Shown: one piece after another, positions 14,945 to 23,915 of the stretch
Numbering within the stretch: the first letter of the stretch is position 1
Layout: each line of letters opens with the position of its first letter
Assembly: GCA_025934375.1 (NCBI GenBank)
Contig: JAICYD010000033.1
Coordinates: forward strand, 1-54,749
Length of the DNA stretch: 54,749 nt
Direction: 5' to 3'
DNA from: Streptosporangiaceae bacterium
GTDB lineage: Bacteria > Actinomycetota > Actinomycetes > Streptosporangiales > Streptosporangiaceae
Made by a program: the position numbers and the translations under genes
The notes under the pieces: generated by a model
Seen by the model: the letters and a program-made list of their open reading frames with translations, nothing else
Databases searched by the model: none
What the model was told of the DNA's origin: nothing

Positions 14945-17365
14945 CTCGTAGGCCGGGTTGACCATGGCGGGCCCGTCGGCTCGCATGCTGACCTTGCCTT
15001 CGAGCCGCAGCCGGGCCCCCGGCGACACGCCAGGGATACCGGTGCGCCCGTAGAACATGGCGGCGAGCGTGCCGGTGCCGTCATCGACGACGCACTCGAA
15101 CACGCAGCTGTGCTCGACCGGCCGGATCTCCACCGCCCGGACCCGGCCCTCCACGGCCGCCTTGCGGGCGGTGCCGAGCGCACTGATGTCGGTAATCCCG
15201 GGCGGCAGCACGGTGGCCTTCGCAGCCGGCCGGGTCCCGTTGCCGTTGCCCGGCGCGACCTGTCCTGTCGTGGCCGGCCCGGGCCCAGTGGCGCTTGCGG
15301 GCACAGTGCCGTCTTTGTGCGCCGTGCCGTTCCCGGGGGCGGTGCCGGCCGCGGGCATGGCGCCGTCGCCGGCGACCGGGGCATGGGCGTGCAGTTCCGC
15401 GACGCGGGACTCCACGTCGAACGGGACGATGGTGGCGACGCAGTTGGGCAGCCTGCTGACCACTGCCGCGATCTTGTCAGCGGTCCGGTCGTGCAGCAGC
15501 CGTCCCAGCAGGGGCGAGAAGGATCGCCGGGGCAGCACGACGGTCACGCTGGTGCCCGGCTGCTCGACCTCGCGGATGACCAGTTCGCTGGATGCCCGCA
15601 GGATCCGCCGGTCGGGGGTGTCGATCATCTCCAGCGGGACTTCCTGGCCGTAGAGGACCCACTCCTGTCGCAGCTTCTCGGCGTGCGCGGCGTCCACCAC
15701 GAAATGCACGGCTCGCATGCCCGTCGGGCGCAGCCCGCGCGCGTACCGGAGGGCAGCGAACGTCGCGAGGTCGACGCTGTCGACGAAGACAAGGACGACC
15801 CGGCGGCTGTAGTTGGGCGCCTTGCCCACGACCGCGAGCTTGCGGCGCTCTTGCAGGTTCTCCAGGACCTCCGATTCCATCCGGTACTCCCGGTTAAGCC
15901 GGATGAGCAGGAAGACCAGGACCGGGAAGATGATGACGATCACCCAGGCGCCCTCGGTGAACTTCACGATCGCGAAGATCGCCACGACGATCGCGGTGTA
16001 GACGGCTGCGGTCCCGTTAATGATCCGGCGGCGCTTCCAGCCGCGCTCCTTGACCCGCTTGTGGAACCGGGCCATGCCGAAGCCGGCCATCGAGAAGCCG
16101 GTGAACACGCCGATCGCGTAAAACGGGATCAGCCCGTTGACCTGGGCGCGCGTGGCGACCAGAAGGATCAGCGAGATCACTGTGAGCACGATGATGCCGT
16201 TTGACAGGGCCAGCCGGTGCCCGCGCTTGGTCAGCCAGCGCGGCAGGAACGAGTCGGCGGCGACGAAGCTGGCCAGGAACGGGAACCCGCTGAAGCTGGT
16301 GTTCCCGCCGGTGAACAAGATCAGCGCGGTCGCCGCCTGCACCACGAAGTACATGAAGTGCGCGCCGCTCCCGAAGACGACGTCGGCCTCCTGCGCCAGC
16401 ACCGTCGGGAAGCCCGCCTCGTACGGGATCGCGTGCGTGACGTGCGCCAGCCAGGAGATCCCGGCGATCAGGAACGCGACGACCGCTCCCTGGGTGACGA
16501 GGATCTGCCGGGCGTTGCCCCCCTCCGGGGGGAGCAGCGCGCTGACCGCGTTCGAGACCGCCTCGATGCCGGTCAGCGAGGACCCGCCGTTGGCGAACGA
16601 CCGCAGCAGCATGTACATCATGCCGACGCTAAGGATGCCCTCGGTGCTGTGCCCGACCGGGAACGTCGGCCCGGCGTAGGCGTGCACGTGGCCGAGCCCG
16701 GTGGTCACCTCGCGAAACAGGCCGACGATGATCATCGTCGCGACCGCGCCGGAGAACAGGTAGGTCGGCAGCGCGAACGCGCGGCCCGCCTCCCGGATGC
16801 CGCGCAGGTTGCCGAAGCACATGACGATGACGGCGACGACGGAGATCCACAGCAGGACTTGCGGCCCGATCACCGGGAGGTTCGCCAGTTGCGGGAAAGC
16901 GGAGACGATGGCGGCACTGCCGGCCGCGGTCTGCACCGCGACGGTCACCGTGTAGTCGATGAGCAGGGCGACGGCGGCTACCTGGGCGACCCGGGGGCCG
17001 AAGTTCTCGCGCGCGACGACGTAAGAGCCGCCGGCCCGGGTGTAGACCGAGACGACCTCCCGGTAGGACAGGACGACCAGCGCGACGCCGGCCAGAATGA
17101 CCAGCGTCATCGGCAGGATCAGCGTGAACGCCGCGAGCCCGACGACCTGGATCATCTCGATGAGCATCTCTTCCGTGCCGTAGGCGGCCGAGGAAATGCC
17201 GTCGCAGGACAGGACGCCCAGGGCCAGCGGCCGGCTCAGCCGCTCAGTGTGGATCTGGTCGTTGACCAGCGGCGGCCCGAGGAGTTTCCGCTTAAGCGTG
17301 TAGCCGAACGTTTCCGGCACGCCCTGATCAGTCACCGCGAGTTGGTTCTTCATCGCGGAATTCAC
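14921..17365 (-). CDS. KimA-like K+ transporter paralogue with OB-fold
   Basis: This 814-residue paralogue has the same architecture as the plus-strand gene: a KimA-type APC core (LGVLSCDGISSAAYGTEEML, AGGSYVVARENFGPRVAQ), a USP-like domain (VVLVFVDSVDLATFAALRYA), a Gly/Ala/Thr-rich linker (~660-740) and an OB-fold (~741-814, RAVEIRPVEHSCVFECVVDD ... MVNPAYEL). The two genes converge with a 24-bp overlap. Its start at 17365 is divergent from the KdpD-like kinase, with a shared 118-bp intergenic region, so KdpDE-type control of this transporter is plausible. Expected role is K+ uptake at the membrane; the OB-fold may bind RNA, DNA or a nucleotide. Confidence 0.85.
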   Translation of the reverse strand: MNSAMKNQLAVTDQGVPETFGYTLKRKLLGPPLVNDQIHTERLSRPLALGVLSCDGISSAAYGTEEMLIEMIQVVGLAAFTLILPMTLVILAGVALVVLSYREVVSVYTRAGGSYVVARENFGPRVAQVAAVALLIDYTVTVAVQTAAGSAAIVSAFPQLANLPVIGPQVLLWISVVAVIVMCFGNLRGIREAGRAFALPTYLFSGAVATMIIVGLFREVTTGLGHVHAYAGPTFPVGHSTEGILSVGMMYMLLRSFANGGSSLTGIEAVSNAVSALLPPEGGNARQILVTQGAVVAFLIAGISWLAHVTHAIPYEAGFPTVLAQEADVVFGSGAHFMYFVVQAATALILFTGGNTSFSGFPFLASFVAADSFLPRWLTKRGHRLALSNGIIVLTVISLILLVATRAQVNGLIPFYAIGVFTGFSMAGFGMARFHKRVKERGWKRRRIINGTAAVYTAIVVAIFAIVKFTEGAWVIVIIFPVLVFLLIRLNREYRMESEVLENLQERRKLAVVGKAPNYSRRVVLVFVDSVDLATFAALRYARGLRPTGMRAVHFVVDAAHAEKLRQEWVLYGQEVPLEMIDTPDRRILRASSELVIREVEQPGTSVTVVLPRRSFSPLLGRLLHDRTADKIAAVVSRLPNCVATIVPFDVESRVAELHAHAPVAGDGAMPAAGTAPGNGTAHKDGTVPASATGPGPATTGQVAPGNGNGTRPAAKATVLPPGITDISALGTARKAAVEGRVRAVEIRPVEHSCVFECVVDDGTGTLAAMFYGRTGIPGVSPGARLRLEGKVSMRADGPAMVNPAYELVGRPEG

Positions 17366-17483
17366 GCTAGAGCGCTTGTCTCACGGGGTCTGCAAGCGCC
17401 GCGTTAAGCCTTCTGACCTGGGCGTTAGGGAAGTGTCAAGATCGCCAAAACAGGCCCGAACGGGCGCTGGAATAGCAGTCACG

Positions 17484-19292
17484 ATGACTAAGGACCTAGC
17501 GCGGAGCGGGTTCCCGGCACCGTACGCGCTGCCGGTGGCGTTCGCCGCGCTGTTCGCGGTCGGCACGGCGGCAGCCGGGCTCCACGGGCGCTTCCCGGCG
17601 ATGGGCGTGCTGACCGCGTGCGCGGTCATCGTCGCGGCCACGTCGGCGACGTCTGAGATCCTGGCGATGGTCCCGCTGGGAGTCATCGGGTGGCTGACGG
17701 TCACCGGGTTCTCCCGGCCGCCCTACGCGCACCTGCGGCCGACCGGGGCCGTCGCCGGGCAGGCCGCGATCGTGCTGGCGGCGGCCGCTCTCGGGGCCGG
17801 GTGCGCGGGGCTGGTATTCCGCTACTCCTGCGCACGGTTCACACTGGAAGCCGTGGAGGAGTCGAGGCCGGCGCCGCCGGACGGCATCAGCCGGCGCCGG
17901 CAGCTGGCAGGCGTGGCGCTGGCGGCCGCCGGGCTGCCGGCGCTGACCGCCCTGCTCACCGCCCAGCGCCCGCACCTGAACCTCTCCGACGACCTGCTGC
18001 TCTACCTGGTCGCCGTGGTCGCGATCACCATCGTGGGCGGCTTCTGGCCGGCGGTGCTCGCCGCGGTGGCCGCGTGCCTGCTGCTCAACTGGTACTTCAC
18101 CGAGCCACTGCACACCTTCACCATCGGCGAGCCCAAGAACCTGCTCGCCCTGGTGCTGTTCGTCACCGTGGCCGTCGCGGTGAGCAGCTTCGTCCACCTG
18201 TCCGCGCGCCGGCAGGCGCAGGCCGCGCGCAGCGCCAAGGAGACCGCGTCCCTGCTCGCCCTCGCGCAGACGGTGCTCGGCGGCGCCGACACCCCCGGGG
18301 ACGTCCTTGACCACCTCACCGGCACGCACGGCGGCCACGCGGAGCTGCTCGAGCGCTCGGGAGGGCGCTGGATCACGGTGGCCGAAAGCGGCACCGCCGA
18401 CCCGGCGGCCACCCGGATCCGATTTGAGGTCCGCCCGGACCTCGCCCTCCAGGTCAGCGGGCAGCGATCGTCGGCGACCACCTCACTGCTGGCCGGGTTC
18501 ACCGCGCAGGCCGTCGCGGCGCTAGACCGGGCGCGGCTGCGCACCCAGGCGGCGCAGGCGGAGGCCCTCGCCGAGGGCAACCGGATGCGCACCGCGCTGC
18601 TCGCCGCGGTCAGCCATGACCTGCGCACGCCGCTGGCTTCCATTAAGGCGAGCGTCAGCAGCCTGCGGCAGACCGACGTCGCGTGGACGGCCGAGGACGA
18701 GGCCGACCTGCTGGCAACGGTGGAGGAGAACGCCGACCGGCTGGACGCGCTGATCGGGAACCTGCTCGACATGAGCAGGCTGCAGACCGGGTCGCTGGCC
18801 CCGTTCCTGCGGCCGACGGCGGTCGAGGAAGTGGCGCCGATCGCGCTGCGCGGCCTGGATGACGCCGACCGTATGCACATCGTGGTGCCCGAGGGGCTGC
18901 CGCTGGTGAAAGCCGACCCCGGCCTGCTGGAGCGGGTGCTGGCCAACCTGTTCTCCAACGCGCTGTGGCACTCCCCGCCCGATGACCCGGCGGAGTATCC
19001 CGCGCTCGTCGCCCGGGAGGCGCCGGGCGCGCCGGGGCGGGTCCTCATCGAGGTCGTCGACCATGGACCCGGGGTGCCGCGCGAGGCGAGGGAGCGGATC
19101 TTCGAGCCGTTCCAGCGGCTGGATGACCGGGCCCCGGGGGTTGGGCTGGGGCTTGCGGTCGCCAAGGGGTTCACCGAGGCGATGGGCGGCACGATAGAGG
19201 CGGTCGATACCCCGCACGGCGGCCTGACCATGCGGCTGACGCTGCTGGCGGCAGCGAGCGACGTGCCCGCGACGCTCGGAGCGGCTCTGTGA
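17484..19292 (+). CDS. KdpD-like sensor kinase lacking KdpD N-domain
   Basis: The 602-residue protein has ~3-4 membrane segments at 10-110, a DUF4118 (KdpD-type) membrane domain at ~135-240 (DLLLYLVAVVAITIVGGFWP ... NWYFTEPLHTF), a degenerate GAF-like stretch, a HisKA domain with SHDLRTPLASIKA (phosphoacceptor H378) and a HATPase (NLFSNALWHS, DHGPGVP, GVGLGLAVAKGF). The cytosolic KdpD/USP N-terminal region of classical KdpD is missing, replaced by an extra membrane block. ATG 17484 is chosen because upstream sequence has no domain content. It overlaps the KdpE gene by GTGA. Neighbouring KimA-like genes and absence of kdpFABC suggest it senses K+ or turgor for these transporters. Confidence 0.85.
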   Translation: MTKDLARSGFPAPYALPVAFAALFAVGTAAAGLHGRFPAMGVLTACAVIVAATSATSEILAMVPLGVIGWLTVTGFSRPPYAHLRPTGAVAGQAAIVLAAAALGAGCAGLVFRYSCARFTLEAVEESRPAPPDGISRRRQLAGVALAAAGLPALTALLTAQRPHLNLSDDLLLYLVAVVAITIVGGFWPAVLAAVAACLLLNWYFTEPLHTFTIGEPKNLLALVLFVTVAVAVSSFVHLSARRQAQAARSAKETASLLALAQTVLGGADTPGDVLDHLTGTHGGHAELLERSGGRWITVAESGTADPAATRIRFEVRPDLALQVSGQRSSATTSLLAGFTAQAVAALDRARLRTQAAQAEALAEGNRMRTALLAAVSHDLRTPLASIKASVSSLRQTDVAWTAEDEADLLATVEENADRLDALIGNLLDMSRLQTGSLAPFLRPTAVEEVAPIALRGLDDADRMHIVVPEGLPLVKADPGLLERVLANLFSNALWHSPPDDPAEYPALVAREAPGAPGRVLIEVVDHGPGVPREARERIFEPFQRLDDRAPGVGLGLAVAKGFTEAMGGTIEAVDTPHGGLTMRLTLLAAASDVPATLGAAL

Positions 19293-20038
19293 CCCGCGTC
19301 CTGGTCATCGATGATGAGCCGTCCATCTTGCGCGCGCTGCGCATCAACCTCACCGCGCGCAACTATGAGGTGACCACGGCCAGCGACGGCGCGTCGGGGC
19401 TGGCGGCGGTCGCGCGGGACCGGCCCGACGTGCTGATCCTCGACATGGGCCTGCCGGACATGGACGGCACGGAGGTCATCCACGGGGTACGCGGCTGGTC
19501 CAGCACCCCGATCATCGTGCTGTCGTTCTGGGGCGCGGAGAACCAGAAGGTCGCCGCCCTTGACGCGGGCGCCGACGACTACGTGACCAAGCCGTTCGGC
19601 ATGGACGAACTGCTGGCCCGGCTGCGGGCGGCCGTCCGGCGGGCCGCGCCCGCACCCGATGAGCCGGTGGTCACCACCCCGGACTTCACCGTGGACCTGG
19701 CGTCCAAGCGGGTGACGCGGCGGGCCGGGGGCGGGCCTGTCGGCAACGGTGCCGCTGGCGACAGTGCCGCCGACAACACAGCCGATGTCCGGCTCACCCC
19801 CACGGAATGGCAGCTCCTGGAGATCCTCGTCCGCAACGCCGGGCGGCTCGTCACCCAGCGCCAACTCCTGCAGGAGGTCTGGGGGCCGCAGTATGAGTCG
19901 GAAAGCAACTACCTGCGCGTCTACATCGCGCAGCTGCGCCGCAAGCTGGAGCCAGAGCCGGCCCGGCCCCGTTACCTGCTGACCGAACCGGGCATGGGCT
20001 ACAGATTCAACTGGAATTCCAGCGAAACGGAGCACTAA
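19289..20038 (+). CDS. KdpE-like response regulator
   Basis: An OmpR-family regulator of 249 residues. The receiver domain shows the acidic pair D8-D9, phosphoacceptor D52 (LILDMGLPDMDG) and K101 (DDYVTKPFGM), and the C-terminal winged helix carries LTPTEWQLLEILVRNAGRLVT and YLRVYIAQLRRKLE. The sequence following beta-4 reads LSFWGAENQKVAAL where KdpE relatives usually have LSVRG. The linker (residues ~145-165) has an Ala/Gly/Asp-rich insert. The GTG start overlaps the kinase stop by 4 nt, so the two are translationally coupled. Target is probably the divergent KimA-like gene; no operator was identified. Confidence 0.88.
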   Translation: MTRVLVIDDEPSILRALRINLTARNYEVTTASDGASGLAAVARDRPDVLILDMGLPDMDGTEVIHGVRGWSSTPIIVLSFWGAENQKVAALDAGADDYVTKPFGMDELLARLRAAVRRAAPAPDEPVVTTPDFTVDLASKRVTRRAGGGPVGNGAAGDSAADNTADVRLTPTEWQLLEILVRNAGRLVTQRQLLQEVWGPQYESESNYLRVYIAQLRRKLEPEPARPRYLLTEPGMGYRFNWNSSETEH

Positions 20039-20323
20039 CCCGGGAACCGCGAGACGGCCTGGGGGCAATGACGGGTGTCCTTGCTGAGCATCCACCCGTA
20101 AAAGCCCCGGGCGCGTGACCGTCTCGGGTGTGACATTTCCGGGAGGCTGAGCGCTTGGGGTAGTGGAGGCGTCTGCGTCCCAGTTTGTGCGAAGCCTGTT
20201 GGATCAACGAATAAAGTGGTTGTCCTTGACGGAATGTCCTACTCGCCGGTAACTTACCGGCCATGCCCGGTGTGCCCGCGCTCACAACGAGGTCCCCGTC
20301 AATGCCGCCGGTATGGAGTTGCC

Positions 20324-20920
20324 ATGTCGACCGATAGAACCTCCCAGCCTCTCCCGCACGGCCGGATCAAGTGGCGCCGCCTCGCCCTGATCCTTATCCC
20401 CGCCACCGTGATCATGGCGACCCTGGTCGGGCTGACCGCCAACGGGGCGATCGCCGCCAGCATGTCCGTATCCGGCCAGGAGTTCCTGGTCACCGCCAGC
20501 CAGCTCAACGGCTCGGGCTTCGAGCAGTTCGGCGGCCAAGTCACCGGCCCCGCGGGGACCAAGCCGGTCGTCGTCTCGGCCATCCACAACGCCACCTTGT
20601 CGCACCTGTGCCAGACCGTGACCGTCGGCGGCGTCACCTTGAAGCTGACGGCCGGCGGCCACGGAACGCCGGTATCGGCGAGCAACCTGATCGTGGACGC
20701 GAGCGGCCAGACCGGCAGCGAGGCGATCTTCCACAACATCACCATCGGGCAGGACTCCGGGTCCCTCACCCAGGACCCCGGCGCGAACGGCCCGGCCGGG
20801 GGCTTCGGCCAGGAGGCGTCCTCCGTCACGATCAACAACCTGGTCCAGCACACCTGGCTAACCACGGCCGGCACCTTCACGCTGCCCGACCTGAGCCTGG
20901 GCTTCGGCGGGAGCTGCTAG
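20324..20920 (+). CDS. DUF6230 family secreted/membrane protein
   Basis: The 198-residue product starts with a basic segment (HGRIKWRRLAL) and one N-terminal helix (LILIPATVIMATLVGLTANG) that is either an uncleaved anchor or a signal peptide; the rest is beta-rich and presumably outside the membrane. It matches DUF6230, which in actinomycetes is almost always encoded just before DUF6114, as here; the next gene starts 5 nt after its stop. Some relatives have been annotated as cholesterol esterase, but no catalytic triad is visible. ATG 20324 is preferred because it directly precedes the basic/hydrophobic start. Function unknown; cell-envelope role inferred. Confidence 0.8.
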   Translation: MSTDRTSQPLPHGRIKWRRLALILIPATVIMATLVGLTANGAIAASMSVSGQEFLVTASQLNGSGFEQFGGQVTGPAGTKPVVVSAIHNATLSHLCQTVTVGGVTLKLTAGGHGTPVSASNLIVDASGQTGSEAIFHNITIGQDSGSLTQDPGANGPAGGFGQEASSVTINNLVQHTWLTTAGTFTLPDLSLGFGGSC

Positions 20921-20925
20921 CGGTC

Positions 20926-22371
20926 ATGACGACGGGTGACTCGGCGAAGCACGCCACCCGCCGCCCCTCGTTGCCGGGAAACTGGCGGCCGGCCTGGAGC
21001 GCCGGCCGCCTGGTCCCGGGGCGGTCGGCATTTCGAGCATGGCGGCACGGCCGCCCGTTCTCGGGCGGCCTGCTGCTGGCGCTGGCCGGGATCGAGCTCC
21101 TGGCGATCCCGCTGTCTGGCGTCCTGTCGCACGGCGCGATCAAGCTGGTGGTCTACATCGGGATCGGCGGCGTCTTCGGCGTGCTGATCGGCATGCTGCT
21201 GATCACCGCGGGGATCGCCGTGTGGGTGAACCCCGGGCACCGGGTGTTCTACGGAGTCGCGGGGGTGGTCCTGGGGATCCTCTCGTTCCCGGCCTCGAAC
21301 CTCGGGGGCTTCTTCCTGTGCATGCTGCTGGCCATCATCGGCGGGTCACTCGCGTTCGCGTGGACGCCCGCGGAACCGGCCGCGGCACCGGCGCCTTACC
21401 CGGCGGTGTCGGACGCAAGCCCGCCGGACCCGACACCGCCGGACGCGACACTGCCGGAGCCAGCCGCCAGGGAAGAGCCGCCCCCGCCGCCCCGGCTGTG
21501 GTGGCAGGCGCTGGCCTTGCCGCTGGTGGCGGCGTCGGGGATGGCCGTCGGGCACCCGGGCGCGGCGGCCGCCCCGGCGGCGCGATCGCAGCCGGCGCAG
21601 ACCTGCATCCTCGGCCTGATCTGCGTGGGCTCGAGCCCGACGCCGACGCCCACGCCAGCGCCGTCCTCGCCCGCGCCCACCTGCCGGCCCGCCCCCCTCC
21701 CGACGGCCCTCCTCCCGACGGCACTGCCGACCGCGCTGCCGACGTCGCTGCCCGCGCTGCCGACGTGCCTGCCGACGGCCCTGCCCTCAGGAGCACTGCC
21801 GACGTCGCTGCCGACGCCCTCGCTCCCGGTGCCGGCTGGCGCCGGAGTGCCGGGGACGAGCCCGTCGGCGGGGACGGGCAAGCCGGCCGCGAAGGCGAAG
21901 GCGAAGGACTCCACGGCCGGCGCCGGGCTGGTCGCGCCCGCGGCCACCTCAGTGATCACCGCCGACTCGGTGTCGATGACCCACTTCACCTACCAGGGCA
22001 ACGTCAAGCTGCCCCTGGCGAGGGGCGGAACGGTGACGATGATGAAGTTCACCGCCTCGTCGCTGACCCTCTCGGGCCACGTGGCCGACGCGGTGACCGA
22101 GGCCGGCACCACCGCCGTGACGAGCAGCCCGGTCATGGCCTTCAACGGCCACGTGGTGCTCTACGCGACGCGCTTGTCCGGCAAGCTGGCCGGCGTCCCG
22201 CTGACCTTCACCCCGGATACGGTCAGCAGCGTCCTGCTAACGGTCGCGAACCTGCTGACGAGCAACGTCCCGATCACCATGACCAGCGTGACCACTGACC
22301 AGGCGACCGGGACCGCCGACTCACTCGTCTACGGGCCCGGCGGTGGCGGATTCTCCGTGGTGCTCCATTAG
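20926..22371 (+). CDS. DUF6114 membrane protein with LPTA-repeat linker
   Basis: This 481-residue protein has a four-helix DUF6114 membrane domain in residues ~42-140 (PFSGGLLLALAGIELLAIPL ... SNLGGFFLCMLLAIIGGSLA). A long Pro/Ala-rich region follows, including another hydrophobic stretch near 190 and a run of L-P-T-A/S-L units (~255-310) with three Cys. The C-terminal ~160 residues form a beta-rich domain (SVSMTHFTYQGNVKLPLARG onward). The usual DUF6114 protein is much shorter, so this one looks like a fusion with an extracytoplasmic domain tethered by a repeat linker. It is the second gene of the DUF6230-DUF6114 pair. Function unknown. Confidence 0.78.
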   Translation: MTTGDSAKHATRRPSLPGNWRPAWSAGRLVPGRSAFRAWRHGRPFSGGLLLALAGIELLAIPLSGVLSHGAIKLVVYIGIGGVFGVLIGMLLITAGIAVWVNPGHRVFYGVAGVVLGILSFPASNLGGFFLCMLLAIIGGSLAFAWTPAEPAAAPAPYPAVSDASPPDPTPPDATLPEPAAREEPPPPPRLWWQALALPLVAASGMAVGHPGAAAAPAARSQPAQTCILGLICVGSSPTPTPTPAPSSPAPTCRPAPLPTALLPTALPTALPTSLPALPTCLPTALPSGALPTSLPTPSLPVPAGAGVPGTSPSAGTGKPAAKAKAKDSTAGAGLVAPAATSVITADSVSMTHFTYQGNVKLPLARGGTVTMMKFTASSLTLSGHVADAVTEAGTTAVTSSPVMAFNGHVVLYATRLSGKLAGVPLTFTPDTVSSVLLTVANLLTSNVPITMTSVTTDQATGTADSLVYGPGGGGFSVVLH

Positions 22372-22388
22372 GGTCTTGCGCGGTCCTT

Positions 22389-22406
22389 GATTACTGGCTA
22401 GTAATC
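22389..22406. promoter_or_regulatory. Perfect inverted repeat, likely operator
   Basis: gattact-ggct-agtaatc has perfect 7-bp arms with a 4-bp spacer. It lies ~40 bp upstream of the diiron-protein start and is AT-rich against a GC-rich background, as is usual for a TetR- or MarR-type operator. The regulator is not known. Confidence 0.5.
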
Positions 22407-22444
22407 ATGGAGGCGGGGGATCAATGTAGCAGCGGAGGGCAGAA

Positions 22445-23548
22445 GTGAGCAGCCACGACCTTTACACCACCCCTGTGGACAAGGGCACCTGGGATGTGCC
22501 CGCGGCCGGGGCGGCGCGGTTCTCGTGGGAGTACGACGACGGTCGGCAGCGTCTGCTCGACTTGTACCAGCGTGGCAAGGATAAGCAGTGGGACGCCACC
22601 GAGCGCATCGACTGGAATCAGCCGGTCGACCCCTGCAACGTCATGGGGATGACGCCGGACATGAACCCGATCTACGGGTCGCGGCAGTATGAGAAGCTCA
22701 ACGAGCAAGAGCGCGACGAGCTCCAGATGAACCTCTCCTCGTGGCTGTTCAGCCAGTTCCTGCACGGCGAGCAGGGCGCGCTGACGGTGGCGGCGCGGAT
22801 CGTGGAGTCGGTGCCCGACATGGACTCCAAGTTCTACGCGGCGACCCAGACGATGGACGAGGCCCGGCACGTGGAGCTGTTCAACCGCTTCACCCGGGAG
22901 AAGATCGGCCTGTTCTACCCGATCAACCCCGACCTGGCCAAGCTGCTGGCCGACGCGCTCAGCGACTCCCGATGGGACATGCCCTACCTCGGGATGCAGG
23001 TCCTGATCGAGGGCCTGGCGCTCGCGGCGTTCGGGGTGCACCGCGAGCTCGCCACGACCCCGCTGGTCAAGCAGTTGCTGGCGTACGTCATGCAGGACGA
23101 GGCGCGGCACGTGGCGTTCGGCCGGATCGCGCTGCGGGACTACTACGCCGGCCTGACCTCAGCCGAGCTCGCCGACCGCGAGGAGTTCGTGGTCGAGGGC
23201 TGCTACCTGATGCGCAACCGGTTCATCATGCGCGAGGTCTGGGAGCATATGGGCTTCGACGTGGCCGAGTGCGTCGAGTTCACCGACAAGTCCCCGACCC
23301 AGCAGTTCTTCCGCAACCTGCTCTTCAGCCGGATCGTGCCCTGCGTGAAGGACATCGGCCTGTGGGGGGCGAAGGTCCAGCACGCCTACGTCGACCTCGG
23401 GGTGATGGACGCCGCCGACAGCGACCTGGACGCGCTGATGGCCGCCGATGAGGACGTCGCCGACCGGATGGAGCGCGAGCACGCGACGGAACTGGCGGCC
23501 CGCAAGGTAGAGGTGGACTCGGCGATCGCGGCCGGATCCGCCAGCTAG
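22445..23548 (+). CDS. Ferritin-like diiron protein
   Basis: The 367-residue protein has two ferritin-type helix pairs with diiron ligands: FLHGEQGALTVAARIVE ... TMDEARHVELF and LIEGLALAAFG ... MQDEARHVAFGR. The repeated DEARH with Glu partners is the pattern of AurF/R2-like and related diiron oxygenases or oxidases, rather than of iron-storage ferritin. Annotations such as ribonucleotide reductase-like or rubrerythrin-like would also be met; the exact reaction is unknown. GTG 22445 follows ggaggg at 22434-22439 by 5 nt. The palindrome at 22389-22406 probably controls it. The gene appears monocistronic or leads the small acidic gene downstream. Confidence 0.85.
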   Translation: MSSHDLYTTPVDKGTWDVPAAGAARFSWEYDDGRQRLLDLYQRGKDKQWDATERIDWNQPVDPCNVMGMTPDMNPIYGSRQYEKLNEQERDELQMNLSSWLFSQFLHGEQGALTVAARIVESVPDMDSKFYAATQTMDEARHVELFNRFTREKIGLFYPINPDLAKLLADALSDSRWDMPYLGMQVLIEGLALAAFGVHRELATTPLVKQLLAYVMQDEARHVAFGRIALRDYYAGLTSAELADREEFVVEGCYLMRNRFIMREVWEHMGFDVAECVEFTDKSPTQQFFRNLLFSRIVPCVKDIGLWGAKVQHAYVDLGVMDAADSDLDALMAADEDVADRMEREHATELAARKVEVDSAIAAGSAS

Positions 23549-23604
23549 GACGAAGCCGGAACGCAAGGCTCGCCTGCGTAGCCGCTGGCGGAGCGGGGAA
23601 ACTG

Positions 23605-23874
23605 GTGGCCATGACGAGTGATGACCGTGGATACGGCCCAGACGACATGGGCGACGACGAGCAGGAAACCGAAGTCTTGGAGTGGGAGAAGTACATCGAG
23701 GACCCGCCCGAGGGCGAGCTCGAGGTCACCGAGGACGATGACAATGATGCCCAGCAGGCTTACGACTACGCTGAGCGTCACCCGCGCGAGACAGGGCACG
23801 ACGGCGACGCGGACGCCGACGAGAATGACGAGCCCGCCGAGCACTCCGCGATCCAGGAGCGCCGCAACCCCTGA
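23605..23874 (+). CDS. Small acidic hypothetical protein
   Basis: An 89-residue product with more than a third Asp and Glu (for example DDMGDDEQETEVLEW, EVTEDDDNDAQQ) and no hydrophobic segment. It is probably disordered or DNA-mimic-like in charge, but no family is recognised. GTG 23605 follows ggagcgggg at about 8 nt; ATG 23611 is the alternative. It lies 56 bp after the diiron-protein gene on the same strand and converges with the MarR-like gene on the other side. Codon bias is good. Function unknown. Confidence 0.6.
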   Translation: MAMTSDDRGYGPDDMGDDEQETEVLEWEKYIEDPPEGELEVTEDDDNDAQQAYDYAERHPRETGHDGDADADENDEPAEHSAIQERRNP

Positions 23875-23915
23875 CGGGACGCGGCGCTACCCGCCCCGGC
23901 CCCCCAGCCCCGTGG

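Noticed and set aside
18002..20095. 697-residue minus-strand frame across kdpD/kdpE
   Set aside because: Antisense to two well-supported genes and low-complexity Ser/Arg content.
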